A DNA stretch of 61,586 nucleotides from Paenibacillus artemisiicola (GTDB taxonomy: Bacteria > Bacillota > Bacilli > Paenibacillales > Paenibacillaceae): NCBI RefSeq assembly GCF_017652985.1, contig NZ_JAGGDJ010000035.1, positions 1 through 61,586 of the forward strand. The letters run 5' to 3'. Every line of letters starts with the position of its first letter. Position 1 is the stretch's first letter. Below are positions 40,206 to 49,294 of the stretch, in pieces. Below the pieces are notes generated by a model. That model ran no database searches, was not told the origin of the DNA, and saw nothing but the letters and a program-made list of their open reading frames with translations. Position numbers and translations under genes: made by a program.

Positions 40206-40640
40206 ATGTTGGTCCCAAAACGCGTCAAACACCGTAAGCAACAACGCGGTCACATGAAAGGTCGCGCGAAAGGCGGCGCTGAAGTCGCATTCGGCGAATA
40301 CGGCCTCCAAGCGCTTGAGCCTTCGTGGGTGACGAACCGTCAAATCGAAGCAGCGCGTATCGCGATGACACGTTACATCAAACGTGGCGGTAAAGTATGG
40401 ATCAAGATTTTCCCTGATAAGCCGATCACGCAAAAACCTCTCGAAGTCCGGATGGGTAGCGGTAAAGGTAACGTCGAGAAGTGGGTTGCAGTCGTAAAAC
40501 CAGGTAAAATCATGTTCGAACTTGCCGGCGTTTCGGAAGAAATCGCACGTGAAGCAATGCGCCTTGCCGCACATAAACTGCCTGTTAAAACGAAGTTCGT
40601 GAAACGCGAAGAAGTGGGTGGTGAAGCAAATGAAAGCTAA
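40206..40640 (+). CDS. rplP: 50S ribosomal protein L16
   Basis: 144 aa, binds near the A-site tRNA elbow. MLVPKRVKHRKQQRG start at ATG 40206 with RBS AGGAGG inside the rpsC end. It overlaps rpmC by 11 nt. Confidence 0.97.
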   Translation: MLVPKRVKHRKQQRGHMKGRAKGGAEVAFGEYGLQALEPSWVTNRQIEAARIAMTRYIKRGGKVWIKIFPDKPITQKPLEVRMGSGKGNVEKWVAVVKPGKIMFELAGVSEEIAREAMRLAAHKLPVKTKFVKREEVGGEANES

Positions 40641-40830
40641 TGAATTCCGCAACCTTACCTCTGTTGAACTCGAACAGAAAGTCGCTGGCTTCAAAGAAGA
40701 GCTATTCAACCTTCGTTTTCAATTGGCTACCGGTCAATTGGAAAACCCAACTCGTATCCGCGACGTGCGCAAGGACATAGCTCGTGCCAAAACCGTTCTT
40801 CGTGAAAGAGAACTCGGAATCAGCGGCTAA
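40630..40830 (+). CDS. rpmC: 50S ribosomal protein L29
   Basis: 66 aa, two-helix protein by the tunnel exit. ATG 40630 (MKANEFRNLTSVELEQK) gives the Bacillus length; in-frame GTGs at 40618 and 40621 serve as the GTGGGTGGTG RBS. The gene begins inside rplP. Confidence 0.96.
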   Translation: MKANEFRNLTSVELEQKVAGFKEELFNLRFQLATGQLENPTRIRDVRKDIARAKTVLRERELGISG

Positions 40831-40878
40831 GCTGCGATCGTCCGTGACGAATAACGAATGCGTGGAAGGAGGATGAAC

Positions 40879-41142
40879 ATGAGCGAACGTAATGCCCGCA
40901 AAGTTCAAATCGGTAAAGTCGTGAGCGACAAAATGGACAAAACGATCGTTGTTGCGATCGAAACGTACAAGAAACACGACCTGTACCACAAACGGATCAA
41001 GTACACGAAGAAATTCAAGGCTCATGACGAGAACAACCAAGCGAAAATCGGCGATATCGTCAAAGTCATGGAAACTCGCCCGTTATCGAAAGACAAACGG
41101 TTCCGCCTGGTCGAAATCGTTGAAGCTGCTGTGATTCTGTAA
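40879..41142 (+). CDS. rpsQ: 30S ribosomal protein S17
   Basis: 87 aa, OB fold, primary 16S binder. MSERNARKVQIGKVVSDKMD start at ATG 40879, RBS AAGGAGGATG; in-frame ATG at 40873 is too close to the RBS. Confidence 0.96.
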   Translation: MSERNARKVQIGKVVSDKMDKTIVVAIETYKKHDLYHKRIKYTKKFKAHDENNQAKIGDIVKVMETRPLSKDKRFRLVEIVEAAVIL

Positions 41143-41183
41143 AAATGAGTTATTAAGCATTTTTCCGAAAGGAGGACGTTGAA

Positions 41184-41552
41184 ATGATTCAACCATTTAC
41201 ACGCTTGGCCGTTGCTGACAATTCCGGCGCGAAAGAACTGATGTGCATCCGCGTACTGGGCGGCACGGGACGTCGCGTGGGCCATATCGGTGATCTGATC
41301 GTTTGCTCCGTCAAACAAGCAACACCCGGTGGCGTTGTCAAAAAGGGTGACGTAGTCAAAGCGGTAATCGTACGTACGAAGCGCGCCGTTCGCCGTAAAG
41401 ACGGTTCCTACATCGCATTCGACGAGAATGCAGCCGTAATCGTGAAAGAAGACAAGAGCCCGCGCGGCACGCGTATCTTCGGACCAGTTGCTCGCGAACT
41501 TCGCGACCGCGACTTCATGAAGATCGTATCGCTTGCTCCGGAAGTTATCTAA
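41184..41552 (+). CDS. rplN: 50S ribosomal protein L14
   Basis: 122 aa, beta-barrel protein at bridge B8 with 16S; binding site of the silencing factor RsfS. MIQPFTRLAVADNSGAKEL start is invariant. RBS AAAGGAGGA. Confidence 0.98.
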   Translation: MIQPFTRLAVADNSGAKELMCIRVLGGTGRRVGHIGDLIVCSVKQATPGGVVKKGDVVKAVIVRTKRAVRRKDGSYIAFDENAAVIVKEDKSPRGTRIFGPVARELRDRDFMKIVSLAPEVI

Positions 41553-41597
41553 TAAAGACTTTGCGCATTCGGCGCAAGCACGCAGGAGGTGTAACTC

Positions 41598-41951
41598 ATG
41601 CCACGGTTGAAAAAAGTGTTGGAATCCCACAACAATAAATTGCACGTGAAGAAAGACGACACGGTAATGGTCATTACGGGCAAGGACAAAGGCAAGAAAG
41701 GCCGCGTCATCGCCGCGTATCCGCGCCAAAACCGCGTACTTATCGAAGGTGTCAACATGGTGAAGAAGCATTCGCGCCCTTCCCAAGCGAACCCGCAAGG
41801 CGGCATCATCGAGCAAGAAGCGCCGATTCACGTGTCCAACGTCATGCACATCGATCCGAAGAGCGGAAAAGTAACGCGGATCGGCTACAAAGTGCTTGAT
41901 AACGGCAAAAAAGTCCGGATCGCGAAAAAATCCGGCGAAGTAATCGACTAA
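41598..41951 (+). CDS. rplX: 50S ribosomal protein L24
   Basis: 117 aa, KOW domain (DDTVMVITGKDKGKKGRV), initiator of 50S assembly. RBS CAGGAGGTG. The N-terminus is a dozen residues longer than some homologues (MPRLKKVLESHNNKLHV), as is common in Paenibacillaceae-like sequences. Confidence 0.96.
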   Translation: MPRLKKVLESHNNKLHVKKDDTVMVITGKDKGKKGRVIAAYPRQNRVLIEGVNMVKKHSRPSQANPQGGIIEQEAPIHVSNVMHIDPKSGKVTRIGYKVLDNGKKVRIAKKSGEVID

Positions 41952-41982
41952 TCGACCGATACGGAAAGGAGGTCCACGTTAC

Positions 41983-42525
41983 ATGGCAGCAAGAATGAAA
42001 GACCGTTTCTTGAATGAAATCACTCCTGCTCTGATGCAGAAGTTTAGCTATTCGACGGTAATGCAAGTACCGAAGATCGAAAAAGTCGTCATCAACATGG
42101 GTGTCGGCGAAGCCGTCTCCAACTCCAAAGTACTGGATGCAGCGGTTGAAGACATGCGTCTGATCTCGGGTCAAAAACCGGTTGTTACGCGCTCGAAGAA
42201 ATCGATTGCCGGTTTCAAACTTCGCGAGAACATGCCGATCGGGGTAAAAGTAACGCTGCGCGGCGAGCGCATGTACTACTTCCTGGATAAACTGTTCAAT
42301 GTCACTCTCCCACGCGTACGCGACTTCCGCGGCGTATCGAACAAAGCGTTCGACGGTCGTGGTAACTACACGCTCGGCTTGAAAGAGCAGCTGATCTTCC
42401 CGGAGATCGAGTACGATAAAGTAGATAAAGTACGCGGTATGGACGTCGTCATCGTCACGACGGCAAAATCGGACGAAGAAGCTCGTGAACTGCTGACCCA
42501 ACTGGGCATGCCGTTTACGAAGTAA
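41983..42525 (+). CDS. rplE: 50S ribosomal protein L5
   Basis: 180 aa, 5S rRNA-binding protein of the central protuberance. INMGVGEA and FRGVSNKAFDGRGNY are conserved segments. RBS AAAGGAGGT. Confidence 0.97.
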   Translation: MAARMKDRFLNEITPALMQKFSYSTVMQVPKIEKVVINMGVGEAVSNSKVLDAAVEDMRLISGQKPVVTRSKKSIAGFKLRENMPIGVKVTLRGERMYYFLDKLFNVTLPRVRDFRGVSNKAFDGRGNYTLGLKEQLIFPEIEYDKVDKVRGMDVVIVTTAKSDEEARELLTQLGMPFTK

Positions 42526-42547
42526 TCCACAGGAGGTGTAATACCAA

Positions 42548-42733
42548 GTGGCAAAAACTTCGATGAAGGTTAAGCAGCAACGTGCTCCTAAATTCAAAGT
42601 GCAGGCTTACACACGCTGCGAACGTTGCGGCCGTCCGCATTCCGTTTTGCAAAAGTTCAAAATTTGCCGGATTTGTTTCCGTGAATTAGCATACAAAGGC
42701 CAGATTCCTGGCGTTAAAAAAGCAAGCTGGTAA
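42548..42733 (+). CDS. rpsN: 30S ribosomal protein S14, zinc-binding type
   Basis: 61 aa, GTG start, RBS ACAGGAGGTG. Short type-Z S14: CERCGRPHSV and CRIC hold the four zinc-ligand cysteines. The zinc-independent long paralogue, if any, is not in this window. Confidence 0.97.
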   Translation: MAKTSMKVKQQRAPKFKVQAYTRCERCGRPHSVLQKFKICRICFRELAYKGQIPGVKKASW

Positions 42734-42763
42734 TCAGCCTAGTTCGGGAAGGAGGTTTACACA

Positions 42764-43162
42764 ATGGTTATGTCTGATCCGATCGCAGATATGCTTACTC
42801 GCATCCGTAACGCAAACGTTGTGCGTCACGAGACAGTCGAAATGCCTGCTTCGAAGGTAAAGAAGCAAATCGCTGAAATTCTGAAACGCGAGGGCTTCAT
42901 TCGTGATGCCGAGTATATCGAAGACAACAAACAAGGGATTATCCGTATCTTCTTGAAGTACGGCCCGAACCAAGAGCGTGTAATCACGGGGCTGAAACGC
43001 ATCAGCAAACCGGGTCTGCGCGTTTACACGAAGAGCACGGAAGTGCCTCGCGTTCTTGGCGGCTTGGGAATGGCGATCATTTCCACGTCGAAAGGCGTTA
43101 TGACCGATAAAGAAGCTCGCCAACAGAAATCCGGCGGCGAAGTCGTCTGCTACGTTTGGTAA
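42764..43162 (+). CDS. rpsH: 30S ribosomal protein S8
   Basis: 132 aa. MVMSDPIADMLTRIRNA start matches Bacillus; in E. coli S8 is the spc operon repressor. RBS GGAAGGAGG. Confidence 0.98.
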   Translation: MVMSDPIADMLTRIRNANVVRHETVEMPASKVKKQIAEILKREGFIRDAEYIEDNKQGIIRIFLKYGPNQERVITGLKRISKPGLRVYTKSTEVPRVLGGLGMAIISTSKGVMTDKEARQQKSGGEVVCYVW

Positions 43163-43192
43163 TTAACCGTCACAACGATTGGAGGTGTAACA

Positions 43193-43735
43193 ATGTCTCG
43201 TATTGGCCGTAAACCGATCCAAGTTCCAGGTGGCGTAAACATCGACTTGGACAACAGCTTCATCACCGTTAAAGGACCGAAAGGCACACTGAGCCGCGAA
43301 CTCCACAAGGACATGAAAGTGGTAGTAGCGGACAGCGTTATCACCATCGAACGTCCTTCCGACAATAAATTGCATCGTTCCCTGCACGGCACAACTCGCA
43401 GCGTCATCGCTAACATGGTTAGCGGCGTGACCGAAGGTTTCGCAAAGAACCTCGAGCTCGTAGGCGTTGGTTACCGTGCAAACAAAACTGGCGAGAAGAT
43501 CGTACTCAACGTCGGTTACTCGCATCCGGTTGAAATCGTGCCTGAGAACGGAATCGAATTCGAAGTTCCGTCCAACACGAAAATCATCGTTAAAGGCATC
43601 GACAAAGAACTCGTCGGCGCAACCGCGGCAAAAATCCGCTCCGTGCGCGAGCCAGAGCCGTATAAAGGCAAAGGCATCAAGTACGAAGGCGAGCGCATCC
43701 TTCGCAAAGAAGGTAAAGCCGGTAAGAAAAAATAA
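43193..43735 (+). CDS. rplF: 50S ribosomal protein L6
   Basis: 180 aa, two alpha/beta repeats at the base of the L7/L12 stalk, near the sarcin-ricin loop. MSRIGRKPIQVPGGVNI start and EPEPYKGKGIKYEGE near the C-terminus. RBS TGGAGGTG. Confidence 0.98.
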   Translation: MSRIGRKPIQVPGGVNIDLDNSFITVKGPKGTLSRELHKDMKVVVADSVITIERPSDNKLHRSLHGTTRSVIANMVSGVTEGFAKNLELVGVGYRANKTGEKIVLNVGYSHPVEIVPENGIEFEVPSNTKIIVKGIDKELVGATAAKIRSVREPEPYKGKGIKYEGERILRKEGKAGKKK

Positions 43736-43796
43736 GCAGCCGCTTAGGGCTGCTTGACCGAATAGCTTAGAGACAGCAGAAAGGAGTGTACGACGA

Positions 43797-44165
43797 ATGA
43801 TTACAAAAGGCGATAAAAACAAATCGCGTCTGAAGCGTCACCTTCGCGTTCGTAAGAAAGTCAACGGTACGACGCAGCGTCCGCGCCTGTCCGTATTCCG
43901 TTCCTCCAAACACATCTACGCTCAACTGATCGACGATGTTCAAGGCGTAACGGTAGCAGCGGCTTCGACGCTCGACAAAGAGCTCGCAGGTCAAGTAACG
44001 AACGGCGGCAACATCGAAGCGGCTCGCAAAATCGGCGAACTGATCGCGGTTCGCGCGAAAGCGAAAGGCGTAGAGACAATTGTATTTGACCGGGGCGGAT
44101 ACCTGTACCACGGCAGAATTCAAGCATTGGCCGATGCAGCTCGCGAAGCAGGCCTTGAATTTTAA
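43797..44165 (+). CDS. rplR: 50S ribosomal protein L18
   Basis: 122 aa, 5S rRNA binder with a basic N-terminal tail (KSRLKRHLRVRKKVNG). FDRGGYLYHGRIQALADAAR is the conserved C-terminus. RBS AAAGGAGTG. Confidence 0.97.
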   Translation: MITKGDKNKSRLKRHLRVRKKVNGTTQRPRLSVFRSSKHIYAQLIDDVQGVTVAAASTLDKELAGQVTNGGNIEAARKIGELIAVRAKAKGVETIVFDRGGYLYHGRIQALADAAREAGLEF

Positions 44166-44195
44166 TCAAGATTCTTATGAAGGAGGTAAATCGAC

Positions 44196-44693
44196 TTGCG
44201 TATTGATCCAAACTCGTTGGAACTCACCGAGAAGGTAGTTCAAATCAACCGCGTTGCGAAAGTAGTAAAGGGCGGACGCCGTTTCAGCTTCAGCGCGCTG
44301 GTAGTCGTAGGCGACGGTAAAGGATACGTTGGCGCAGGGATCGGTAAAGCGGGCGAAGTACCTGATGCGATTCGCAAAGGTATCGAAGACGCGAAGAAAA
44401 ACCTGATCCACGTACCACTCGTGAAAACGACCATTCCACACCAAGTTCTTGGTCACTTCGGCGCTGGCCGCGTTCTCTTGAAACCAGCTTCCGAAGGTAC
44501 CGGAGTTATCGCTGGCGGCCCTGTCCGCGCGGTGCTCGAGCTTGCAGGCGTGGGCGACATTCTGACCAAATCGCTCGGTTCCTCGAACTCCATGAACATG
44601 GTCAACGCGACACTGGAAGGACTGTCCCGTCTGAAACGTGCCGAAGACGTTGCTAAGCTTCGTGGCAAAACCGTAAAAGAGCTTTTGGGCTAA
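44196..44693 (+). CDS. rpsE: 30S ribosomal protein S5
   Basis: 165 aa, TTG start, RBS GAAGGAGG. The N-terminal dsRBD-like part has GGRRFSFSALVVVGD, where spectinomycin-resistance changes occur in other species; it looks unaltered. Part of the mRNA entry site. Confidence 0.97.
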   Translation: MRIDPNSLELTEKVVQINRVAKVVKGGRRFSFSALVVVGDGKGYVGAGIGKAGEVPDAIRKGIEDAKKNLIHVPLVKTTIPHQVLGHFGAGRVLLKPASEGTGVIAGGPVRAVLELAGVGDILTKSLGSSNSMNMVNATLEGLSRLKRAEDVAKLRGKTVKELLG

Positions 44694-44706
44694 GGAGGAG
44701 AATACG

Positions 44707-44892
44707 ATGGCAAAATTGCAAATCACCCTCGTTCGCAGCCTGATCGGACGTAACGAGAAGCAGCGTGCGACTGTTGCTACGCTTGGTCTTCGCAAGATTC
44801 GTCAATCGGTTGTCCATAACGACAGCCCGGCAATCCGCGGCATGGTCAATAGTGTCAGCCACTTGGTTAAGGTTGAAGAAGTACATGCGTAA
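44707..44892 (+). CDS. rpmD: 50S ribosomal protein L30
   Basis: 61 aa; MAKLQITLVRSLIGRNEKQ start, short bacterial L30. RBS AAGGAGGAG. Lies 13 nt after rpsE. Confidence 0.97.
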   Translation: MAKLQITLVRSLIGRNEKQRATVATLGLRKIRQSVVHNDSPAIRGMVNSVSHLVKVEEVHA

Positions 44893-44985
44893 TTAAGCCC
44901 CTCAGGGCACGCAATACACGAAAGGCTCTCCGGGCGCATGAGCGCTTCGGAAGCAATGCAAAACTTAAGGAGGTGCAACGATCCG

Positions 44986-45426
44986 ATGAAATTGCATGAT
45001 CTCAAACCAGCTCCGGGTTCCCGTAAAGAGGGATTTCGCGTTGGACGCGGTATCGGCAGCGGCAACGGTAAAACTGCGGGTCGCGGTCACAAAGGTCAAA
45101 ATGCTCGTTCCGGCGGCGGCGTTCGTCCTGGTTTCGAGGGCGGTCAGAACCCATTGTACCGTCGTTTGCCTAAACGCGGCTTCAACAACCCGTTCCGTAA
45201 AGAGTATGCGATTGTGAACATCGATGAGTTGAACAGCTTCGCAGCAGGCACGGAAGTAACGCCGGAATTGCTGATGGAGCAAGGTATCGTCAAAAACCCA
45301 CAAAGCGGCATCAAAGTGCTGGGTAACGGCGACATCACGGTTCAACTCACGGTGAAAGCAAACAAGTTCTCTCAATCTGCGGTAGAGAAAATCCAAGCTG
45401 CCGGTGGTAAAACCGAGGTGATCTAA
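44986..45426 (+). CDS. rplO: 50S ribosomal protein L15
   Basis: 146 aa. N-terminal GSRKEGFRVGRGIGSGNGKT Gly/Arg-rich extension penetrates the 50S core. ATG 44986 (MKLHDLKPAPG) with RBS AAGGAGGTG; the in-frame ATG at 44938 precedes the RBS. Stop overlaps the secY start by one base (TAATG). Confidence 0.97.
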   Translation: MKLHDLKPAPGSRKEGFRVGRGIGSGNGKTAGRGHKGQNARSGGGVRPGFEGGQNPLYRRLPKRGFNNPFRKEYAIVNIDELNSFAAGTEVTPELLMEQGIVKNPQSGIKVLGNGDITVQLTVKANKFSQSAVEKIQAAGGKTEVI

Positions 45427-46727
45427 TGTTTAAGACCGTGTCTAACATTTGGAAAGTGGAAGATCTCCGCAAGCGGATCTTGTTCACGCTGTTCATCTTG
45501 TTGGTTTACCGCATCGGTTCCTTCATTCCGGTACCGGGCGTCAATAAGGATGTTTTCACCCAAACGGACCAGGCCGGTTCCGAATTGTTCGGTTTGCTTA
45601 ATACGTTCTCGGGCGGGGCGTTGTTCCAGTTCTCGATCTTCGCGATCGGGATCATGCCGTACATCACCTCCTCGATCATCGTACAATTGCTGTCCATGGA
45701 CGTCATTCCGAAATTCGCCGAATGGGCGAAGGAAGGCGAGAACGGCAAACGCAAACTGGCGCAAATCACCCGTTACGGTACGATCGTGCTTGGCTTGGTC
45801 CAAGGCTTCGGTACCGCAATCGGCTTTAACCGGCAGTATCAGTACGATATGATTCCTGGCGCAACCGTTACGGATTACATCATGATCGCGATCATCCTGA
45901 CGGCGGGAACGGCCTTCCTCATGTGGCTCGGTGAGCAGATCACGGAGAGAGGGATCGGCAACGGGATTTCCGTCCTGATCTTTGCCGGTATCGTAGCCAG
46001 ACTTCCGGCACACGTCCGCTCCATCTACTCGCAAGAGTTTGTAGACGCGGGCGACGCGCTTTTCCTGGCGATCGTCAAAGTAGTCGCAATCGTAATTGCG
46101 GTCGCGGCGATCATCGTGGGCGTTATCTTCGTCCAACAGGGAATTCGCAAAATTCCGGTTCAATACGCCAAGCGCGTCGTTGGACGGAAAATGTACGGCG
46201 GACAATCGACCCACATTCCGCTGAAAGTAAACGGAGCAGGCGTTATCCCGGTCATCTTCGCGGTATCGCTGCTGATGTTCCCGGTTACGATCGCGAACTT
46301 CTGGTCGACGCGTCCTTGGGCGCAATGGATTCAGACGCATATGTACTACGACAAGCCGCTCGGCATGGTGTTGTACGTTATCTTGATCATTGCGTTCACA
46401 TTCTTCTACACGTTCGTGCAAATCAATCCGGTGCAGATGGCCGATCAAATGAAGAAGAACGGCGGTTACATTCCGGGCGTTCGCCCAGGCAAGCCGACTT
46501 CGTCTTACATTACGCGCGTCATGTCTCGGATCACGCTCAGCGGAGCGATTTTCCTGTCGCTCATCTCGATCCTGCCGGTGTTCTTCGGTACGCTCGCGGA
46601 TTTGCCTCGTGACGTGAAACTGGGCGGTACCTCGCTCTTGATCGTCATCGGCGTCGCGCTGGATACGATGAAGCAAATCGAGACGCAGCTGATCAAGCGC
46701 CACTACAAAGGGTTTATCAATAAATAA
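45426..46727 (+). CDS. secY: Preprotein translocase subunit SecY
   Basis: 433 aa, ten predicted membrane helices. The channel-forming subunit of SecYEG; SecE is at 18985-19194. PGVNKDVFTQ (first periplasmic loop and plug region) and the late cytosolic loop NGGYIPGVRPGKPTSSYI are conserved. Coupled to rplO by TAATG. Confidence 0.98.
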   Translation: MFKTVSNIWKVEDLRKRILFTLFILLVYRIGSFIPVPGVNKDVFTQTDQAGSELFGLLNTFSGGALFQFSIFAIGIMPYITSSIIVQLLSMDVIPKFAEWAKEGENGKRKLAQITRYGTIVLGLVQGFGTAIGFNRQYQYDMIPGATVTDYIMIAIILTAGTAFLMWLGEQITERGIGNGISVLIFAGIVARLPAHVRSIYSQEFVDAGDALFLAIVKVVAIVIAVAAIIVGVIFVQQGIRKIPVQYAKRVVGRKMYGGQSTHIPLKVNGAGVIPVIFAVSLLMFPVTIANFWSTRPWAQWIQTHMYYDKPLGMVLYVILIIAFTFFYTFVQINPVQMADQMKKNGGYIPGVRPGKPTSSYITRVMSRITLSGAIFLSLISILPVFFGTLADLPRDVKLGGTSLLIVIGVALDTMKQIETQLIKRHYKGFINK

Positions 46728-46743
46728 CACTAGGTTCGCAAGC

Positions 46744-46777
46744 GGGATTCCGAGCATCTTGCACGGTGACGGAACCC
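46744..46777 (+). other. Hairpin between secY and adk
   Basis: GGG-A-TTCCG pairs with CGGAACCC, eight pairs with a bulged A and a 17-nt loop. No T-run. Possibly an mRNA processing or stability element. Confidence 0.4.
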
Positions 46778-46814
46778 GGCCGAGCCTATTATGTTTAAAG
46801 CGAGGAACACGCTA

Positions 46815-47468
46815 ATGAACATTTTATTCATGGGCCCTCCAGGAGCCGGAAAAGGCACGCAGGCCGAGCGGATCGTCGACACGTTCAAGATTCCGCACAT
46901 CTCGACCGGCGATGCTTTTCGTTTGGCAATGAAGCAAGGCACGCCCCTCGGTCAGAAGGCGAAGCAGTTCGTGGATCAAGGTCTCTTGGTTCCGGACGAA
47001 ATCACGAACGGCATCGTTCGCGAACGCCTGCAGCTCGAGGATTGCAAGGAAGGCTTCCTGCTCGACGGTTTTCCGCGCACGCTGCAGCAAGCAGAAGCAC
47101 TGGACGGAATGCTGGCTGAAATGGGACGCAGCATCGATCACGTCGTGAACTTGAAGGTTGATCGCGGTCTGCTGCTTGCGCGTCTGACCGGTCGTCGCAT
47201 TTGCAAAACCTGCGGCTCCACGTACCATGTCATGTTCAACCCGCCGAAGCAGGAAGGCGTCTGCGATAAATGCGGCGGCGAGCTGTATCAGCGGTCAGAC
47301 GATACGGAAGCGAAGGTAGGCACGCGTCTCGACGAATACATCTCCAAAACGGCTCCCCTGCTTGATTACTATGCAAGCAAAGGCGTTTTGCGCGAAGTGG
47401 ACGGCGAGAAGGAAATCGACGAAGTCACGGCGGACATCGTAAATTGCTTGCGGGGAACTGCGGAATGA
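46815..47468 (+). CDS. adk: Adenylate kinase
   Basis: 217 aa, AMP + ATP to 2 ADP. P-loop GPPGAGKGTQAE near the N-terminus. The long LID has four cysteines (CKTC and CDKC), the zinc-bearing Gram-positive form. ATG 46815 (MNILFMGPPG) with RBS GCGAGGA; in-frame ATG at 46791 precedes it. The stop overlaps map by four bases. Confidence 0.97.
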   Translation: MNILFMGPPGAGKGTQAERIVDTFKIPHISTGDAFRLAMKQGTPLGQKAKQFVDQGLLVPDEITNGIVRERLQLEDCKEGFLLDGFPRTLQQAEALDGMLAEMGRSIDHVVNLKVDRGLLLARLTGRRICKTCGSTYHVMFNPPKQEGVCDKCGGELYQRSDDTEAKVGTRLDEYISKTAPLLDYYASKGVLREVDGEKEIDEVTADIVNCLRGTAE

Positions 47469-48226
47469 TCGTATGCAAGTCCGAAGCGGAATTGCAATAT
47501 ATGAGAGAAGCTGGACGAATTGTAGCGGATACGCATCGCTTGCTGAAGGAAGCGATACGTCCGGGCGTGACGACCAAGGAATTGGACGAAATCGCTGAAA
47601 CGTACATTCGGAGCCAGGACGCTTCACCTTCTTTTAAAGGGTACAATCAGTTTCCTGCCAGCATTTGCGCTTCTGTGAACAATGAGCTGGTACACGGCAT
47701 CCCGGGGTCGCGCAAGCTGAACGATGGCGACATCATCAGCATCGATATCGGAGCGCAGTATAAAGGGTATCACGGCGATTCGGCGTGGACCTACGGCGTC
47801 GGCCGAATTAGTGAAGAGGCCCAGCGGCTGCTCGACATTACAGAACGGTCGCTCTATGCGGGACTCGCACTCGTGAAACCGGATGAACGCTTGTTTACCA
47901 TCTCGCATGCGATTCAACAAGTTATCGAAACTGCCGGCTTCTCCGTCGTTCGCGAATATTGCGGTCATGGGATCGGGACCGAGCTCCATGAAGACCCGCA
48001 GATCCCGAATTACGGTTTACCGGGCCGCGGACCGCGCCTGAGACCGGGCATGGTGCTGGCGATCGAGCCGATGGTCAACATCGGCGAACGGTACGTGCGC
48101 ACACTGGCGGACAATTGGACAGTCGTTACCGAAGATCAATCATGGTGCGCTCACTTCGAGCATACGGTGGCTGTAACGGCGGATGGCTGTGAAATTTTAA
48201 CCCGAACCGGGGAGCAGGCAGGTTGA
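47465..48226 (+). CDS. map: Methionine aminopeptidase, type I
   Basis: 253 aa. Removes N-terminal Met from nascent proteins. Metal ligands visible in order: HGIPGSRK, SIDIGAQY (Asp), HGDSAWTY (Asp), CGHGIGTELHE (His), and AIEPMV (Glu). ATG 47465 overlaps the adk stop (ATGA). Confidence 0.96.
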   Translation: MIVCKSEAELQYMREAGRIVADTHRLLKEAIRPGVTTKELDEIAETYIRSQDASPSFKGYNQFPASICASVNNELVHGIPGSRKLNDGDIISIDIGAQYKGYHGDSAWTYGVGRISEEAQRLLDITERSLYAGLALVKPDERLFTISHAIQQVIETAGFSVVREYCGHGIGTELHEDPQIPNYGLPGRGPRLRPGMVLAIEPMVNIGERYVRTLADNWTVVTEDQSWCAHFEHTVAVTADGCEILTRTGEQAG

Positions 48227-48232
48227 GAGCGC

Positions 48233-48514
48233 TTGGAGAATAAGCCGGAGATTGGCCGAGTCGTTAAGGTGCTGCGGGGAAAAGACGAAGGCTCATACGC
48301 CGTGATCGTCCAGGTGCTGGACGAACGTCTCGTACTTGTAGCCGACGGAGACAAACGTCGCTTCGATCAATCGAAAAAGAAGAACATTCTGCATCTCGAG
48401 ATGCAGCCGGTCGTCAGTCACGAAGTGGTTGACAGCATGCGGGAAACCGGCCGTGTTACAAATGCGAAGTTGCGTTTCGCCATACAGAAGGCAGTGCAAG
48501 GGAAAGGAGAATGA
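48233..48514 (+). CDS. KOW-domain RNA-binding protein (L14e-like)
   Basis: 93 aa, TTG start (MENKPEIGRVVKVLRGKDEG). The N-terminal half is a KOW/SH3-like fold as in L14e/L6e; the C-terminal half is charged. Found between map and infA in many Firmicutes (YbzG in B. subtilis). A ribosome or RNA association is inferred from fold and location only. Its stop overlaps the infA RBS region. Confidence 0.85.
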   Translation: MENKPEIGRVVKVLRGKDEGSYAVIVQVLDERLVLVADGDKRRFDQSKKKNILHLEMQPVVSHEVVDSMRETGRVTNAKLRFAIQKAVQGKGE

Positions 48515-48516
48515 CT

Positions 48517-48732
48517 ATGGCCAAAGAAGACGTCATTGAAGTCGAAGGTACGGTCATCGAACCACTACCTAACGCCATGTTCAGGGTTGAACTGGAGAAC
48601 GGACACCAAATTCTCGCCCACGTATCGGGTAAGCTCAGAATGCACTTCATCCGCATTCTGACCGGAGATAAAGTCGTGATCCAGCTATCGCCTTACGATT
48701 TGTCCAGAGGACGCATTACCTATCGGAAGTAG
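48517..48732 (+). CDS. infA: Translation initiation factor IF-1
   Basis: 71 aa, OB fold covering the A site during initiation. MAKEDVIEVEGTVIEPLPNA start; LSPYDLSRGRITYR end. ATG 48517 gives proper spacing to AAAGGAGA; the ATG at 48511 is adjacent to the RBS. Confidence 0.97.
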   Translation: MAKEDVIEVEGTVIEPLPNAMFRVELENGHQILAHVSGKLRMHFIRILTGDKVVIQLSPYDLSRGRITYRK

Positions 48733-48776
48733 GGGCTTCGGCGCCTGCCCACGAAAGATATCGGGAGGTAATCACA

Positions 48777-48890
48777 ATGAAGGTTAGACCTTCGGTCAAG
48801 CCGATTTGCGAAAAGTGCAAAGTCATTCGCCGCAAAGGGAATGTCATGGTTATTTGCGAAAATCCGAAACACAAACAAAAACAAGGATAA
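48777..48890 (+). CDS. rpmJ: 50S ribosomal protein L36 (zinc-binding form)
   Basis: 37 aa, ATG 48777 with RBS GGGAGGT. MKVRPSVKPICEKCKVIRR start. The zinc ribbon Cys-x2-Cys ... Cys ... His (CEKC, then C and H in ICENPKH) is complete. Confidence 0.97.
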   Translation: MKVRPSVKPICEKCKVIRRKGNVMVICENPKHKQKQG

Positions 48891-48907
48891 AGGAGGGATA
48901 TCTGTAG

Positions 48908-49276
48908 ATGGCACGTATTGCTGGTGTAGACTTACCGCGTGATAAACGCGTCGTCATCGCGCTGACGTACATCTTCGGTATTGGCAGAACGACCGCCAAT
49001 AAAATCCTGAGCACGACCGGTATTAGCGAAAATACCCGTGTTCGTGATCTGACGGAGGACGAAGTCAGCAAGCTGCGCGAAACGATCGACAAGAGCGTTA
49101 AGGTGGAGGGCGACCTGCGCCGTGAAATTTCCCTTAACATCAAACGACTGATCGAGATCGGATGCTATCGTGGCGTGCGTCACCGCCGCGGCCTGCCGGT
49201 TCGCGGTCAACGGACGAAAACCAATGCTCGTACGCGTAAAGGTCCGCGTCGGACCGTAGCGAACAAGAAGAAATAA
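48908..49276 (+). CDS. rpsM: 30S ribosomal protein S13
   Basis: 122 aa, MARIAGVDLPRDKRV start; basic tail (RTKTNARTRKGPRRTVANKK) reaches the P-site tRNA. RBS AAAGGAGGG, 17 nt after rpmJ. Confidence 0.98.
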   Translation: MARIAGVDLPRDKRVVIALTYIFGIGRTTANKILSTTGISENTRVRDLTEDEVSKLRETIDKSVKVEGDLRREISLNIKRLIEIGCYRGVRHRRGLPVRGQRTKTNARTRKGPRRTVANKKK

Positions 49277-49294
49277 TAAGGGGGGATAACCGAA